Assembly: GCF_031181185.1 (NCBI RefSeq)
Contig: NZ_JAPSKZ010000017.1
Span: forward strand, 1-34,476
DNA: 34,476 bases
Direction of reading: 5' to 3'
DNA from: Phenylobacterium sp.
GTDB taxonomy: Bacteria; Pseudomonadota; Alphaproteobacteria; Caulobacterales; Caulobacteraceae
Shown here: piece after piece, positions 23,746 through 33,448 of the stretch
Layout of the letters: every line of letters starts with the position of its first letter
Numbering within the stretch: position 1 is the first letter of the stretch
Program-made: the position numbers and the translations under genes
Notes under the pieces: generated by a model
The model's input: only the letters and a program-made list of their open reading frames with translations
Database searches by the model: none
Told to the model about the DNA's origin: nothing

Positions 23746-23775
23746 AAGGGCCCCTCGATCTGTCGAGGGGCCCTT
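23746..23775 (-). terminator. Rho-independent terminator between convergent LprI-like gene and mdh
   Basis: A 13-bp perfect stem (23746-23758 with 23763-23775) and a TCTG/CAGA tetraloop. On the minus strand the stem is followed by a T-rich run (TTTTTCTTT), making it a strong terminator for mdh. On the plus strand no T-tract follows, though the hairpin may still help stop transcription of the LprI-like pair. Confidence 0.88.
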
Positions 23776-23797
23776 CGCCAACCGGCTTGCTGAGCGC

Positions 23798-24787
23798 CTA
23801 GCCCAGCATTTCCTTCACCGTGTCGCGCTCGCCGACGAGCTCGTCGTTGGTGATCTTGATCTTCGACTTGGCGAAGTCGTCCATCTCGTAGCTGGTCACG
23901 ACCTCGTAGGCGCCCGGCGCGGTGGTCTTCACCGGCATGCCGGCCCAGACGCCGTCGGCGAAGCCGTAGCGCCCTTCCGAGGCCACGGCCACGGAGTGGA
24001 TCGCGCCCGGAGTGACCAGGTCGCGGACGTGATCGATCAGGGCGTTGGCCGCCGAGGCCGCCGAGCTCTGGCCGCGGGCCTCAATGATCGCCGCGCCGCG
24101 CTTGCCGACGGTGGGCAGGTACTCGTTCTCGAGCCAGGCGCGGTCGTTGATGACCTCGGCGGCCGCCTTGCCGCCGATCTTGGCGTGGGTGAAGTCGGCG
24201 AACATCGTCGGGCTGTGGTTGCCGTAGATGAACAGCTCGCTGACGTCGTTGATCGACACGCCGGCCTTCTTGGCCAGCTGGGCGCGGCCGCGGTTCTCGT
24301 CCAGGCGCACCATGGCGGTGAAGCGATCCGGAGTCAGGCGCTTGGCCTGGCTGGCGGCGATCATGCAGTTGGTGTTGCAGGGGTTGCCCACGACGGCGAC
24401 GCGCGCGTCGTCGGCGGCCACCTCGTCTATCGCCCGGCCCTGGGCGATGAAGATCTTGCCGTTGTCCTTCAGGAGGTCGGCGCGCTCCATGCCCGGACCG
24501 CGGGGCTTCGAACCCACCAGCAGGTTCCAGTTCGCGTCCTTGAAGGCCACCTTCGGGTCGTCGGTCAGGATCATGTCCTGCAGCAGCGGGAAGGCGCAGT
24601 CTTCCAGCTCCATCGCCACGCCCTTCAGCGCCTTTTGCGGACCCTCGGCGGGGATCTCGAGCAGCTGCAGGATGACCGGCTGGTCCTTGCCCAGCATCTC
24701 GCCCGAGGCGATGCGGAACAGCAGGGCGTAGCCGATGTTGCCGGCGGCTCCGGTGACGGCGACGCGGATGGGCGGCTTCGAGGCCAT
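23798..24787 (-). CDS. mdh: Malate dehydrogenase, cytosolic/Thermus-like subtype
   Basis: Protein of 329 residues; the ATG follows AAGGAG. The nucleotide motif is '[19 protein letters not shown]', with 'LLEIP' after strand 2. Substrate arginines are R96 and R102 in '[13 protein letters not shown]', Asp-163 and Arg-166 lie in '[10 protein letters not shown]', and the catalytic His-191 in '[12 protein letters not shown]'. It oxidises malate to oxaloacetate with NAD. The sequence belongs to the dimeric cytosolic-type group (TIGR01759-like), not the LDH-like tetrameric type that most alphaproteobacteria carry next to sucCD. It is separated from the sucC cluster by about 4.4 kb of accessory genes but lies on the same strand. 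A strong terminator follows. Confidence 0.95.
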   Translation of the reverse strand: MASKPPIRVAVTGAAGNIGYALLFRIASGEMLGKDQPVILQLLEIPAEGPQKALKGVAMELEDCAFPLLQDMILTDDPKVAFKDANWNLLVGSKPRGPGMERADLLKDNGKIFIAQGRAIDEVAADDARVAVVGNPCNTNCMIAASQAKRLTPDRFTAMVRLDENRGRAQLAKKAGVSINDVSELFIYGNHSPTMFADFTHAKIGGKAAAEVINDRAWLENEYLPTVGKRGAAIIEARGQSSAASAANALIDHVRDLVTPGAIHSVAVASEGRYGFADGVWAGMPVKTTAPGAYEVVTSYEMDDFAKSKIKITNDELVGERDTVKEMLG

Positions 24788-24826
24788 GAGGCTGCTCCTT
24801 GGATAAGCTGGGATGATGTGGCCGGG

Positions 24827-24855
24827 TCCCTAACCAATTGACGGGCTTGCTGCAA
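24827..24855 (-). promoter_or_regulatory. Possible mdh promoter
   Basis: On the minus strand TTGCAG (24855-24850) lies 17 bp from TAGGGA (24832-24827) in the 86-bp gap between mdh and the divergent HIT gene. The -35 match is fair and the -10 weak, so this is tentative. Confidence 0.3.
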
Positions 24856-24873
24856 TGCCGCAGGCGGTGACCC

Positions 24874-25290
24874 ATGTTCCGGATCGACCCTGCCTTCGAG
24901 GCCACGTCGGAGCCGCTGACGGACCTTGGCCTCTGCCACGCCCGCCTGCAGGACGACGCCCGCTTCCCGTGGATCGTGCTGATCCCCCGCATCGCCGGTT
25001 TGCGCGAGGTCGAAGACCTGTCGGCGGAGGACCGCGTCCGGCTGGTGGACGAGGTGGTGGCCGCCGGCCAGGCGGTCCGCCGCATCGGCCACGAAGCCGC
25101 CCGCCCGGTCGAGAAGCTGAACGTCGGCCAGCTGGGCAACGTCACGCCCCAGCTCCACGTCCATGTGGTGGGCCGCAGGTCCGACGATGCGGCTTGGCCG
25201 GGTCCGGTGTGGGGCTCGGGCGAGGCCCGGCGCTACCGCCCCGCCGAACTGGCCACGGCGCTGCTTACGGCGCGCGCCGCGCTAGGGTGA
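24874..25290 (+). CDS. HIT family protein
   Basis: Protein of 138 residues. The histidine-triad region is 'KLNVGQLGNVTPQLHVHVVGRRSDD', where the first His of the classic HxHxH is Gln, as in a known proteobacterial subgroup, but the two later His, including the catalytic nucleophile position, are kept. The N-terminal 'FPWIVLIPRIAGLREVEDLS' matches the nucleotide-binding fold. HIT proteins hydrolyse or transfer nucleotides; the substrate here is unknown. It is divergent from mdh, and its end overlaps the convergent hypothetical gene by 26 bp. Confidence 0.9.
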   Translation: MFRIDPAFEATSEPLTDLGLCHARLQDDARFPWIVLIPRIAGLREVEDLSAEDRVRLVDEVVAAGQAVRRIGHEAARPVEKLNVGQLGNVTPQLHVHVVGRRSDDAAWPGPVWGSGEARRYRPAELATALLTARAALG

Positions 25291-25780
25291 CGGCCTGCCC
25301 CTCGAGCTGGCCGGTCCAGGCGCCGTCCGCGCGGGGCGTCAGCACCGCGGTCTTGCCGCCATCGAAGGTCAGCCGCAGGGCCGCCCCGTCGCGCTCGACG
25401 GCGTCCAGCAACCCAGAACCGGTCAGCGCGCCGGGCCGGCGCAGGTCCCGCCAGGCGCCTTCGACGGCGCCGGTGTTCCGATCGACCAGCTGCAAGTCGT
25501 AGAGAGGTCCCGAGGGGCCGGCGAGCCGCCAGCCGCCGTCCAGCGGTCCCTGGAAGGTCTGGGTCGCGACGAGCGACGCGCGGATCCGCGACTCATAGGC
25601 CGGGCCAGCTAGCGGCGGCGCGGGCGCGACCAGCGGGATCGCCTCGGTGGGGTCCACCTGCTCGACGACCGGCGCGGGGGTAGGCGCTTCGACAGGCCCG
25701 TCGGGCGCAGGCTGAGCCTGAGCCGTCGCGGCGGCGGCCGCGACCAAGAGCATCCCGATTCCTGCCGTCCTCGCTCTCAT
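25265..25780 (-). CDS. Secreted hypothetical protein
   Basis: Protein of 171 residues. The ATG at 25778-25780 was chosen because it starts a clear signal peptide ('RARTAGIGMLLVAAAAATAQAQ', cleavage near residue 23); a much longer frame upstream overlaps the DUF2237 gene and is not real. A Pro-rich stretch (24-60) is followed by a small beta-rich domain with 'GGWRLAGPSGPLYDLQLVD', 'VEGAWRDLRRPG' and 'LRLTFDGGKTAVLTPRADGAWTGQLEG'. These repeated 'G-x-W' and 'L-x-G' strands suggest a small beta-barrel or sandwich. I do not recognise the family. Confidence 0.75.
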   Translation of the reverse strand: MRARTAGIGMLLVAAAAATAQAQPAPDGPVEAPTPAPVVEQVDPTEAIPLVAPAPPLAGPAYESRIRASLVATQTFQGPLDGGWRLAGPSGPLYDLQLVDRNTGAVEGAWRDLRRPGALTGSGLLDAVERDGAALRLTFDGGKTAVLTPRADGAWTGQLEGQAVTLARRAP

Positions 25781-25882
25781 CGCGTCATTTTCCCTTGCAG
25801 CGCCAAGCTTGGCTATGGATTTCCACGGCCTGCCCGGCCTCCGGAGCCTGTAAACGCGCGAGTTCCTGTTTAGGATGGCGCC

Positions 25883-26275
25883 ATGGCCATCCGCCCGCTC
25901 CGCTACGACGCCGGCGCCCGCAACGTCCTGGGCTCGGAACTGCAACCCTGCTCGTTCGATCCCGTGACGGGCTTCTTCCGCAATGGCTGCTGCGAGACCG
26001 GGCCGCACGACGTCGGCATGCACACGGTCTGCGCGGTGATGACGGCCGAGTTCCTGGCGTTCTCGCGCAGGGTCGGCAACGACCTCTCGACGCCCCGGCC
26101 GGACCTGGGCTTTCCGGGGTTGGAGCCCGGCGACCGCTGGTGCCTCTGCGCTCCCCGCTGGAAAGAGGCGCTCGACGCCGGCGCCGCGCCCAAGGTGGTG
26201 CTCGAGAGCACGCACGAGGAGACGCTCGCGATCGTGCCGCTGGGCGTCCTTAAGGACCACGCGGTGGAGGCCTAG
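25883..26275 (+). CDS. DUF2237 family protein
   Basis: Protein of 130 residues. It starts 'RNVLGSELQPCSFDPVTGFFRNGCCETGPHDVGMHTVCAVMT' and continues with 'FLAFSRRVGNDLSTP' and 'GLEPGDRWCLCAPRWKEA', all hallmark DUF2237 segments. The five cysteines and the histidines could bind metal, but no activity is known to me. The gene ends with a 'VVLESTHEETLAIVPL' stretch. Its TAG interlocks with the stop of the convergent thpR gene. Confidence 0.92.
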   Translation: MAIRPLRYDAGARNVLGSELQPCSFDPVTGFFRNGCCETGPHDVGMHTVCAVMTAEFLAFSRRVGNDLSTPRPDLGFPGLEPGDRWCLCAPRWKEALDAGAAPKVVLESTHEETLAIVPLGVLKDHAVEA

Positions 26276-26808
26276 GCCAGCGGGTACTCCGCCTCCAGGC
26301 GGTAGTGCGCGCCTTCGCCGCCGAGCGTGCTGGAATAGAGACCGAAGCTGTCCACGGCGATCGGCGGGCTCTTCAGCAGGTTGTGGCCCTGGATCCAGCC
26401 GGCGACCTCGGCCGGATCGGCCTGCTTGAGATAGGCCAAGGTGACGTGTGGTTTGTAACGCCGCTTCTCAGGCTTGAGGCCGGCCCGCCGGGCGGCGGTC
26501 TCGCAGGCGTCCGCCAGGCGGCGCAGCTCAGGGTTCTCGGCCACGCCCGCCCAGATCGCATGCAGGTCGCGGCCGTCGCCGAAGGAGCCGGCGCCTTCCA
26601 GCACCATCTCGAACGGCGGAACGTCCACGCCCGCCAGCTCGGCGTCCAGATCACGCGCAACGTCCTCACGCACCTCGCCGAAGAAGCGCAGGGTGACGTG
26701 GAGGCTCTCGGGCGGACGCCAGCGGGCGTTGTCGACGCCGGTCTGGCGGCGCACCAGTCCCTTGACGATCTCGGGCGGCAGGCTCAGCGCCGCGAAGAGG
26801 CGGATCAT
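26272..26808 (-). CDS. thpR: RNA 2',3'-cyclic phosphodiesterase
   Basis: Protein of 178 residues, normal for the 2H phosphoesterase ThpR/LigT. The two HxTL motifs are H37-V-T39-L in 'ESLHVTLRFFG' and H121-V-T123-L in 'YKPHVTLAYLK'. The start 'IRLFAALSLPPEI' matches the family. It opens 2',3'-cyclic phosphates at RNA ends; old names call it 2'-5' RNA ligase. It lies 8 bp downstream of the TesA-like gene on the same strand, so the two may be cotranscribed. Confidence 0.95.
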   Translation of the reverse strand: MIRLFAALSLPPEIVKGLVRRQTGVDNARWRPPESLHVTLRFFGEVREDVARDLDAELAGVDVPPFEMVLEGAGSFGDGRDLHAIWAGVAENPELRRLADACETAARRAGLKPEKRRYKPHVTLAYLKQADPAEVAGWIQGHNLLKSPPIAVDSFGLYSSTLGGEGAHYRLEAEYPLA

Positions 26809-26816
26809 GCCCCGGT

Positions 26817-27449
26817 TTAGCGCGCCGCCAGCGCCCTGGCCACGGAGGGGGCCAGCCGCCGCGCGATCACGCCCACGCCCGCGGCGTTCGGATGGATCCC
26901 GTCGTTCTGGTTGAGCTTCGGGTTCAGAGCCACCCCGGCCAGCATGTCGGGCACGAAGGCGACCCCGTGCCGGCGGGCGACGCTCGAGAACGCGCCGTTG
27001 AAGTTGCGTCCCCAGGCTCCGGCCAAGATCACCGGCACCTGCACGCCGGCCAGCACGACGCTGACGCCGCGCGCCTTCAGCCGCCGGATGATGCCGTCCA
27101 GATTCGCCTCGACGGCCTTCGGGTCGGCCCCCAACAGGAGGTCGTTGCCGCCCAAGGCCACGACGCAGACCTTCGTCCCGGCGGGCACGGCGCGGTCCAC
27201 CCGGCGCAGGCCGCCGGCCGTCGTATCGCCGTTCACGCCCGCGGGCCGCACGCGCGCCACCCGGCCCATGCGGGCGAGCTCGGCCTCAAGCTGCGCCGGC
27301 AGCGCCTGGGGCCGCGGCAGGCCGTAGCCGGCCGTGATCGAGTCGCCCAGGATCGCCACCACAGGCGGTCCCTGCTGCGCCGCGGCCGAGCCCGCGATCG
27401 CCGCCAGTCCGCCCGCCAGCGTCGCGCGCCTCGTGAAATCGTTAGCCAT
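26817..27449 (-). CDS. Secreted SGNH-hydrolase, TesA-like esterase/lysophospholipase
   Basis: Protein of 210 residues. The N-terminus 'TRRATLAGGLAAIAGSAAAQ' is a signal peptide with an Arg-Arg pair that could be Tat-type. SGNH blocks: Ser-37 in 'ILGDSITAGYGL', Gly-74 in 'NGDTTAGGL', Asn-102 in 'LGGNDLLLG', and Asp-183 with His-186 in 'NDGIHPN'. The 'NGDTTAGG' and 'GGNDLLRG-like' blocks point to the TesA (acyl-CoA thioesterase I / lysophospholipase L1) group. Predicted to act in the periplasm on acyl esters. It is divergent from the Bax-inhibitor-1 gene. Confidence 0.92.
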   Translation of the reverse strand: MANDFTRRATLAGGLAAIAGSAAAQQGPPVVAILGDSITAGYGLPRPQALPAQLEAELARMGRVARVRPAGVNGDTTAGGLRRVDRAVPAGTKVCVVALGGNDLLLGADPKAVEANLDGIIRRLKARGVSVVLAGVQVPVILAGAWGRNFNGAFSSVARRHGVAFVPDMLAGVALNPKLNQNDGIHPNAAGVGVIARRLAPSVARALAAR

Positions 27450-27514
27450 GTTCAGGATTTAGCCTGCGTTTGCGGCGGTCCAAGGGCGTGCGACAGTCCG
27501 ACCGAAAATGGAAC

Positions 27515-27526
27515 CCGACATGTCGG
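27515..27526. promoter_or_regulatory. 12-bp perfect palindrome upstream of the BI-1 promoter
   Basis: CCGACATGTCGG sits 7 bp upstream of the putative -35 of the Bax-inhibitor-1 gene. The same 12-mer recurs at 27658-27669, inside the first 25 codons of that gene, and once more within odhB (13228-13239). The intergenic copy could be an operator; the coding copies may simply reflect favoured codons for Asp-Met-Ser. Confidence 0.35.
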
Positions 27527-27533
27527 AAGAGCC

Positions 27534-27562
27534 TTGCTTACAGGCGTAACGAACACGATATT
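27534..27562 (+). promoter_or_regulatory. Sigma70-type promoter of the Bax-inhibitor-1 gene
   Basis: -35 TTGCTT (27534-27539) and -10 GATATT (27557-27562) are 17 bp apart. A start near 27569 leaves a leader of about 40 nt. The rest of the 159-bp gap holds the palindrome at 27515-27526. Confidence 0.55.
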
Positions 27563-27608
27563 TCAGTCTGCGTCCGATGGGGACGCGAACAAAAGGGCTA
27601 AGCCTCTC

Positions 27609-28355
27609 ATGAGCGACTTCAACCGCGGCTACGCGCGCACGATCCCGGCGGATCGCGCCGACATGTCGGTGGACGCGGGACTTCGCAGCTTCATGCTCGG
27701 CGTCTACAACAAGATGGCGCTGGGCCTCGTGCTCTCGGCCGCACTGGCCTGGGTCACCAGCTCGTTTCCGCCTGTTCGCGACGCGATGTTCGTCGTGGCC
27801 AACGGCCGGGTCGGCTACAGCGTCCTGGGCATGGTGGTGGCTTTCGCGCCGCTGGCGGTCCTGCTGTTCTCCGGCTTCGCCATCCGCAACCAGAGCCCGC
27901 GCTCGGCCAGCATCGTCTACTGGACCGTCGTCAGCCTGATCGGCGCCTCGCTGGGCGTCCTGGCTCTGCGCTACACCGGCGCGTCGATCGCCTCGACGTT
28001 CCTGATCACGGCGACCGCGTTCGGCGCCCTTAGCCTCTTCGGCTACACGACCAAGAAGGACCTGACCGGCTTCGGCAGCTTCCTGATCATGGGCGTGTGG
28101 GGCCTGCTGATCGCCGGCATCGTCAACATCTTCCTGCAGAACTCGATGATGCAGTTCATCATCAGCGTCCTGGGGGTGTTCATCTTCGCGGGCCTGACGG
28201 CCTACGACACCCAGCGCCTGAAGATGACCTACTACGAGGTCGGCGGGAACCAGGCTGCGATGGGCGTGGCGACCAGCTACGGCGCGCTCAGCCTCTACCT
28301 GGACTTCATCAACATGTTCCAGTTCCTGCTGGCGCTCTTCGGCGACCGCCGCTAG
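27609..28355 (+). CDS. Bax inhibitor-1/YccA family membrane protein
   Basis: Protein of 248 residues; the ATG at 27609 is the first sensible start, the longer frame being antisense to the esterase gene. A soluble N-terminus of about 35 residues ('RSFMLGVYNKMALGLVLSA' starts helix 1) is followed by seven hydrophobic helices. The C-terminal 'FAGLTAYDTQRLKMTYYEV' carries the conserved Asp of the family's pH-sensing region, and the protein ends 'ALSLYLDFINMFQFLLALFG', a BI-1 signature. The family is linked to calcium leak and membrane stress, and to interaction with FtsH in E. coli (YccA). The role here is inferred. It is monocistronic, with its own promoter and terminator. Confidence 0.95.
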   Translation: MSDFNRGYARTIPADRADMSVDAGLRSFMLGVYNKMALGLVLSAALAWVTSSFPPVRDAMFVVANGRVGYSVLGMVVAFAPLAVLLFSGFAIRNQSPRSASIVYWTVVSLIGASLGVLALRYTGASIASTFLITATAFGALSLFGYTTKKDLTGFGSFLIMGVWGLLIAGIVNIFLQNSMMQFIISVLGVFIFAGLTAYDTQRLKMTYYEVGGNQAAMGVATSYGALSLYLDFINMFQFLLALFGDRR

Positions 28356-28377
28356 TCCGCAGCAGACGGCACGATGG

Positions 28378-28410
28378 AAGGCCTCGGCGAGAGATCGCCG
28401 GGGCCTTTTC
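28378..28410 (+). terminator. Rho-independent terminator of the BI-1 gene
   Basis: AAGGCC-T-CGGCGA (28378-28390) pairs with TCGCCG-G-GGCCTT (28395-28407) around a GAGA loop, with one G-T wobble, and is followed by TTTTCTTT. It lies 22 bp after the stop codon. Confidence 0.85.
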
Positions 28411-28526
28411 TTTGGCCGCCAGATCCAGGCCGGCGCTCGGTTTTTCGACGCGCGCTGGAGCTCCTCGCCCACCGATCCCACCAGATCAGCGCCGAGCGAT
28501 CGCCCGCGCAAAAAGGCTGAGCCCCG

Positions 28527-28862
28527 TCAGTCGACGACCTTGAAGCGGCCCTTCTCGAAGAAGCGCAGCACTTGGTCCAGCTCGTGCCCGCGGCGCAGGA
28601 TGTGGCCGCCTTCGCCGACGATCGCCCAGGCGCCCTGCCGCTTGGCGAGGCTGGGGCGCTTCTCGATGCGGTAGAGCGGCGCCTCGGCCGTGCGGCGGAA
28701 GACCGAGAAGACGGCGGCGTCGGGCAGGCTGTCCATGCCGTAGTCGCGCCATTCGCCGGCGGCGACCATGCGCCCGTAGAGCCTGAGCAGGCGCTCCAGC
28801 TCGCGCCGCTCGAAGAAGACGCCGGCCTGGCGCGGGGCCGCGTAGCTCGGATCGAAGGCCAT
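28527..28862 (-). CDS. DUF2794 family protein
   Basis: Protein of 111 residues from the ATG at 28860-28862; no ribosome site is visible there, and an in-frame start at 28958 would add 32 unconserved residues. The core 'GVFFERRELERLLRLYGRMVAAGEWRDYGMD', then 'AVFSVFRRTAEAPLYRIEKRPSLAKRQGAW' and the ending 'RRGHELDQVLRFF' match the alphaproteobacterial DUF2794 family throughout. Function unknown. It is cytoplasmic by composition and stands alone on its strand. A long inverted repeat lies 40-106 bp upstream. Confidence 0.9.
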   Translation of the reverse strand: MAFDPSYAAPRQAGVFFERRELERLLRLYGRMVAAGEWRDYGMDSLPDAAVFSVFRRTAEAPLYRIEKRPSLAKRQGAWAIVGEGGHILRRGHELDQVLRFFEKGRFKVVD

Positions 28863-28901
28863 CGAAGGAGGAGCCTGACGCAAAATCGGGGGATCGGCCA
28901 C

Positions 28902-28968
28902 CCGAAATAAGCGCGCGGGCCACCCGGGCAAGCCTGGCCGCGCCCGCCGCGAAATCACCTTATTTCGG
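28902..28968. repeat. 10-bp perfect inverted repeat upstream of the DUF2794 gene
   Basis: CCGAAATAAG (28902-28911) and CTTATTTCGG (28959-28968) are perfectly complementary, with 47 bp between that contain further GC-rich complementary pieces (GCGGGCCA near 28915 with TGGCCGCGCCCGC near 28935). It lies in the 300-bp gap 28863-29162, which has no protein gene, between the divergent DUF2794 gene and a candidate small RNA. Confidence 0.5.
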
Positions 28969-29004
28969 TCCCGCGAAGGTCGGATGCGGTTTCGATATTC
29001 GTCT

Positions 29005-29148
29005 CGTCGGTTGGTCGGACCTGCGGTCCCGGATCCTGAACAGCCCCCCCAGCCCCCCTGGATCGTGGCCTGGCCAACCGACGCTTACATCCCCTCTCCA
29101 AGCGAAAGCCCGTGCGGTCTCTCTCCAGCCGCGCGGGCTTACGTTTTT
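29005..29148 (+). ncRNA. Candidate small RNA with C-rich loop
   Basis: No protein gene fits here. CGTCGGTTGG (29006-29015) pairs perfectly with CCAACCGACG (29074-29083), closing a domain. Inside, GGACC-TGC-GGTCC can form a short hairpin, and GATCC/GGATC bracket a loop holding a run of seven C and a run of six C. A linker leads to a strong terminator at 29106-29148. A -10-like GATATT (28994-28999) lies just upstream of the proposed 5' end, but I see no good -35. C-rich loops in alphaproteobacterial sRNAs often target G-rich ribosome sites. The structure is visible; transcription is inferred. Confidence 0.4.
29106..29148 (+). terminator. Rho-independent terminator, possibly bidirectional
   Basis: A 12-bp stem with one G-T pair (29106-29117 with 29129-29140) and an 11-nt loop, followed on the plus strand by ACGTTTTT (29141-29148). 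On the minus strand a weaker T-rich stretch follows, so it may also end the convergent DUF1223 transcript, whose stop codon is 15 bp away. Confidence 0.75.
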
Positions 29149-29162
29149 CGGAGAGCTGGCCT

Positions 29163-29858
29163 TCAGCCGCCTTGTTGCGCGACCCCGAGGACGCGACCGC
29201 CCTTGGCGGCCTGGACGACGACCACCGTCTTGAGACCCTCTTCGGCCGCCGCCGTCATGCGATAGGCCTGCGGCCGCCCCCGCCAGACGCCCAGGCGCTT
29301 GATCTCGCGCACCACGTTCTTCTGCACCACGGTCTCGCCGCGGTTGTCGCCGGCCTTCACGGCCACCTCCAGCTCGCGCGGGTCGTAGCGGATCAGCCAG
29401 ACCTCGGCGCCGCCCGTCGGCACGCGGCCCGAGCCCACGTCCACCCGGCGCGGCCCGATGAACTTCATGTCGGGGGCGTTGCGGGGGGCGCCGACGGCGG
29501 CGCGCACCAGGCGGTCCACCTCGGCCGTCTTCAGGCCCGGCGCCTCATGGCGACCGTCGACCACCACCTGCGGCGTGTAGGGTTCGCGCAGCTTCAGCCG
29601 GGTGACATAGGCCTTCTGCCGCTCGGTGAACTCGGGCTTGGCGAAGGTGTCGGTCCAGCCGAGGTAGTCCCAGTAGTCCACCGGGAAGGTCAGGGCCAGC
29701 ACGCCCGGACGCTCGGCCAGCTTGCCGACGTGGGCGTTGGCCTCCGCGCACGAGGCGCAGCCCTGCGCCGTGTAGAGCTCCACCAGGACAGGCGGCTTGG
29801 CCATCGCGGAGCCGGCGGCCGCGATCAGGATCAGGCTGAGAAGCGCCGCTTTCCGCAT
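29163..29858 (-). CDS. Secreted DUF1223 family protein (thioredoxin-like)
   Basis: Protein of 231 residues; the ATG at 29856-29858 starts a signal peptide ('RKAALLSLILIAAAGSAMAK', cleavage near residue 20). The mature part begins 'PPVLVELYTAQGCASCAEANAHVGKLAERPGVLALTFPVDYWDYLGWTD'. The C-x-x-C (CASC) in a thioredoxin-like setting and the 'VDYWDYLGW' block are hallmarks of DUF1223. 'RQKAYVTRLKLREPYTPQVVVDG' follows, with the cis-Pro-like 'TPQVVVDG'. It is probably periplasmic and redox-related, but no activity is established. It lies just downstream of acnA on the same strand, 103 bp away. Confidence 0.9.
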   Translation of the reverse strand: MRKAALLSLILIAAAGSAMAKPPVLVELYTAQGCASCAEANAHVGKLAERPGVLALTFPVDYWDYLGWTDTFAKPEFTERQKAYVTRLKLREPYTPQVVVDGRHEAPGLKTAEVDRLVRAAVGAPRNAPDMKFIGPRRVDVGSGRVPTGGAEVWLIRYDPRELEVAVKAGDNRGETVVQKNVVREIKRLGVWRGRPQAYRMTAAAEEGLKTVVVVQAAKGGRVLGVAQQGG

Positions 29859-29915
29859 CGGTTGGTGTTTAGCCGCAGTTCCTGCGCCTGAGGTGGTCAA
29901 GATGGCGTGAGGATC

Positions 29916-29949
29916 GGCAGGCGGTTCGACGCACGTCAAGCCGCCTGCC
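29916..29949 (-). terminator. Hairpin downstream of acnA
   Basis: GGCAGGCGG (29916-29924) and CCGCCTGCC (29941-29949) form a 9-bp perfect stem with a 16-nt loop, starting 12 bp after the acnA stop. No T-tract follows on the minus strand, so it may be a weak terminator or an mRNA 3'-end stabiliser. Confidence 0.45.
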
Positions 29950-29961
29950 CCAATCCGTCGC

Positions 29962-32652
<2,691 letters not shown>

Positions 32653-32809
32653 GAGGGGAGATCCTTTCTCTGTTCCCGGCCGCCCTACGACCACCCCAGG
32701 GATCGCGCGCTCTGAAGGGACGGACACACAGCGTTCGTCCCCGCGCGGCGTTGGCCCCCTCGGGCTGCAGCGGCCGGCCGCTTCATAGCCCCGCCCATCG
32801 CGTGCGTCC

Positions 32810-33448
32810 ATGCGCGTTGCTTTCCGCCTACGGGGGCGGCGCGAGTTGATCGCCGAGCTGCGGATTTCCGGGGCCTCCGTGCAGCGCGGCGGGCGCGTGC
32901 TGTTCGAGGACCTCTCCCTCGATCTGGCGGCCGGCCAGGCCTGCGCGCTGACCGGGCCGAACGGCTCGGGCAAGACCAGCCTGCTGCGAGCCGTCGCCGG
33001 GCTCGTGCGCCTGGGGGCCGGCGAGATCGCGTTCGGCGCGGCCGAGCCGTCGGAGGCCCGTGCCCAAGACCTCCACTTCGTCGGTCACCAGGACGGGCTG
33101 AAGCCGGCGCGCACGGTGCGCGAGGAGCTGGCGTTCTGGAGCCTCTGGTCGGGCGGCAGCCAGGCCGCCGCGGACGAGGCGGCCCGCGCCTTCGACCTCC
33201 TGCGCCTGCTGGACCTGGAGGTCCGCCGCCTGTCCGCTGGCCAGCGCCGGCGCCTGGCGCTCTCCCGGCTCGTCGCCGCGCCTCGCCCCCTTTGGCTGCT
33301 GGACGAGCCGCTGAGCCCCCTGGACGCCGAGTGGCGCGGCCGGATGGGCGAGATCATGGCCAGCCATCTGGCCGGCGGCGGCATGATCCTGGCCGCCGTG
33401 CACGATCCGCTGCCGATCGCGGCCAAGTCACTGGACCTCGCCGCATGA
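32810..33448 (+). CDS. ccmA: Cytochrome c maturation ABC transporter ATPase CcmA
   Basis: Protein of 212 residues from the ATG at 32810; an in-frame TTG at 32846 after a G-rich stretch would give about 200 residues, closer to the family length. Walker A is 'GPNGSGKT' (residues 49-56), followed by the Q-loop region '[10 protein letters not shown]', the signature '[14 protein letters not shown]' and Walker B '[12 protein letters not shown]'. 'AVHDPLP' holds the H-loop His. In the CcmABCD complex CcmA supplies ATP hydrolysis to release haem-loaded CcmE during cytochrome c assembly. It overlaps ccmB by ATGA, so the two are translationally coupled. Confidence 0.94.
   Translation: MRVAFRLRGRRELIAELRISGASVQRGGRVLFEDLSLDLAAGQACALTGPNGSGKTSLLRAVAGLVRLGAGEIAFGAAEPSEARAQDLHFVGHQDGLKPARTVREELAFWSLWSGGSQAAADEAARAFDLLRLLDLEVRRLSAGQRRRLALSRLVAAPRPLWLLDEPLSPLDAEWRGRMGEIMASHLAGGGMILAAVHDPLPIAAKSLDLAA

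Noticed and set aside
25781-26260. N-terminal extension of the secreted hypothetical gene
   Set aside because: The extension overlaps the DUF2237 gene antisense and would bury a clear signal peptide inside the protein.
26892-27608. Upstream extension of the Bax-inhibitor-1 frame
   Set aside because: It is antisense to the TesA-like esterase and precedes the putative promoter; the conserved protein starts at 27609.
29005-29148. Assignment of the structured region to SRP RNA, tmRNA or GsrN
   Set aside because: The SRP core motif (GGTCCGGAAGGAAGCAGCC type) and a tmRNA tRNA-like end are absent, and no GGAAC/CGTT EcfG promoter is seen upstream, so it is only called a candidate RNA.
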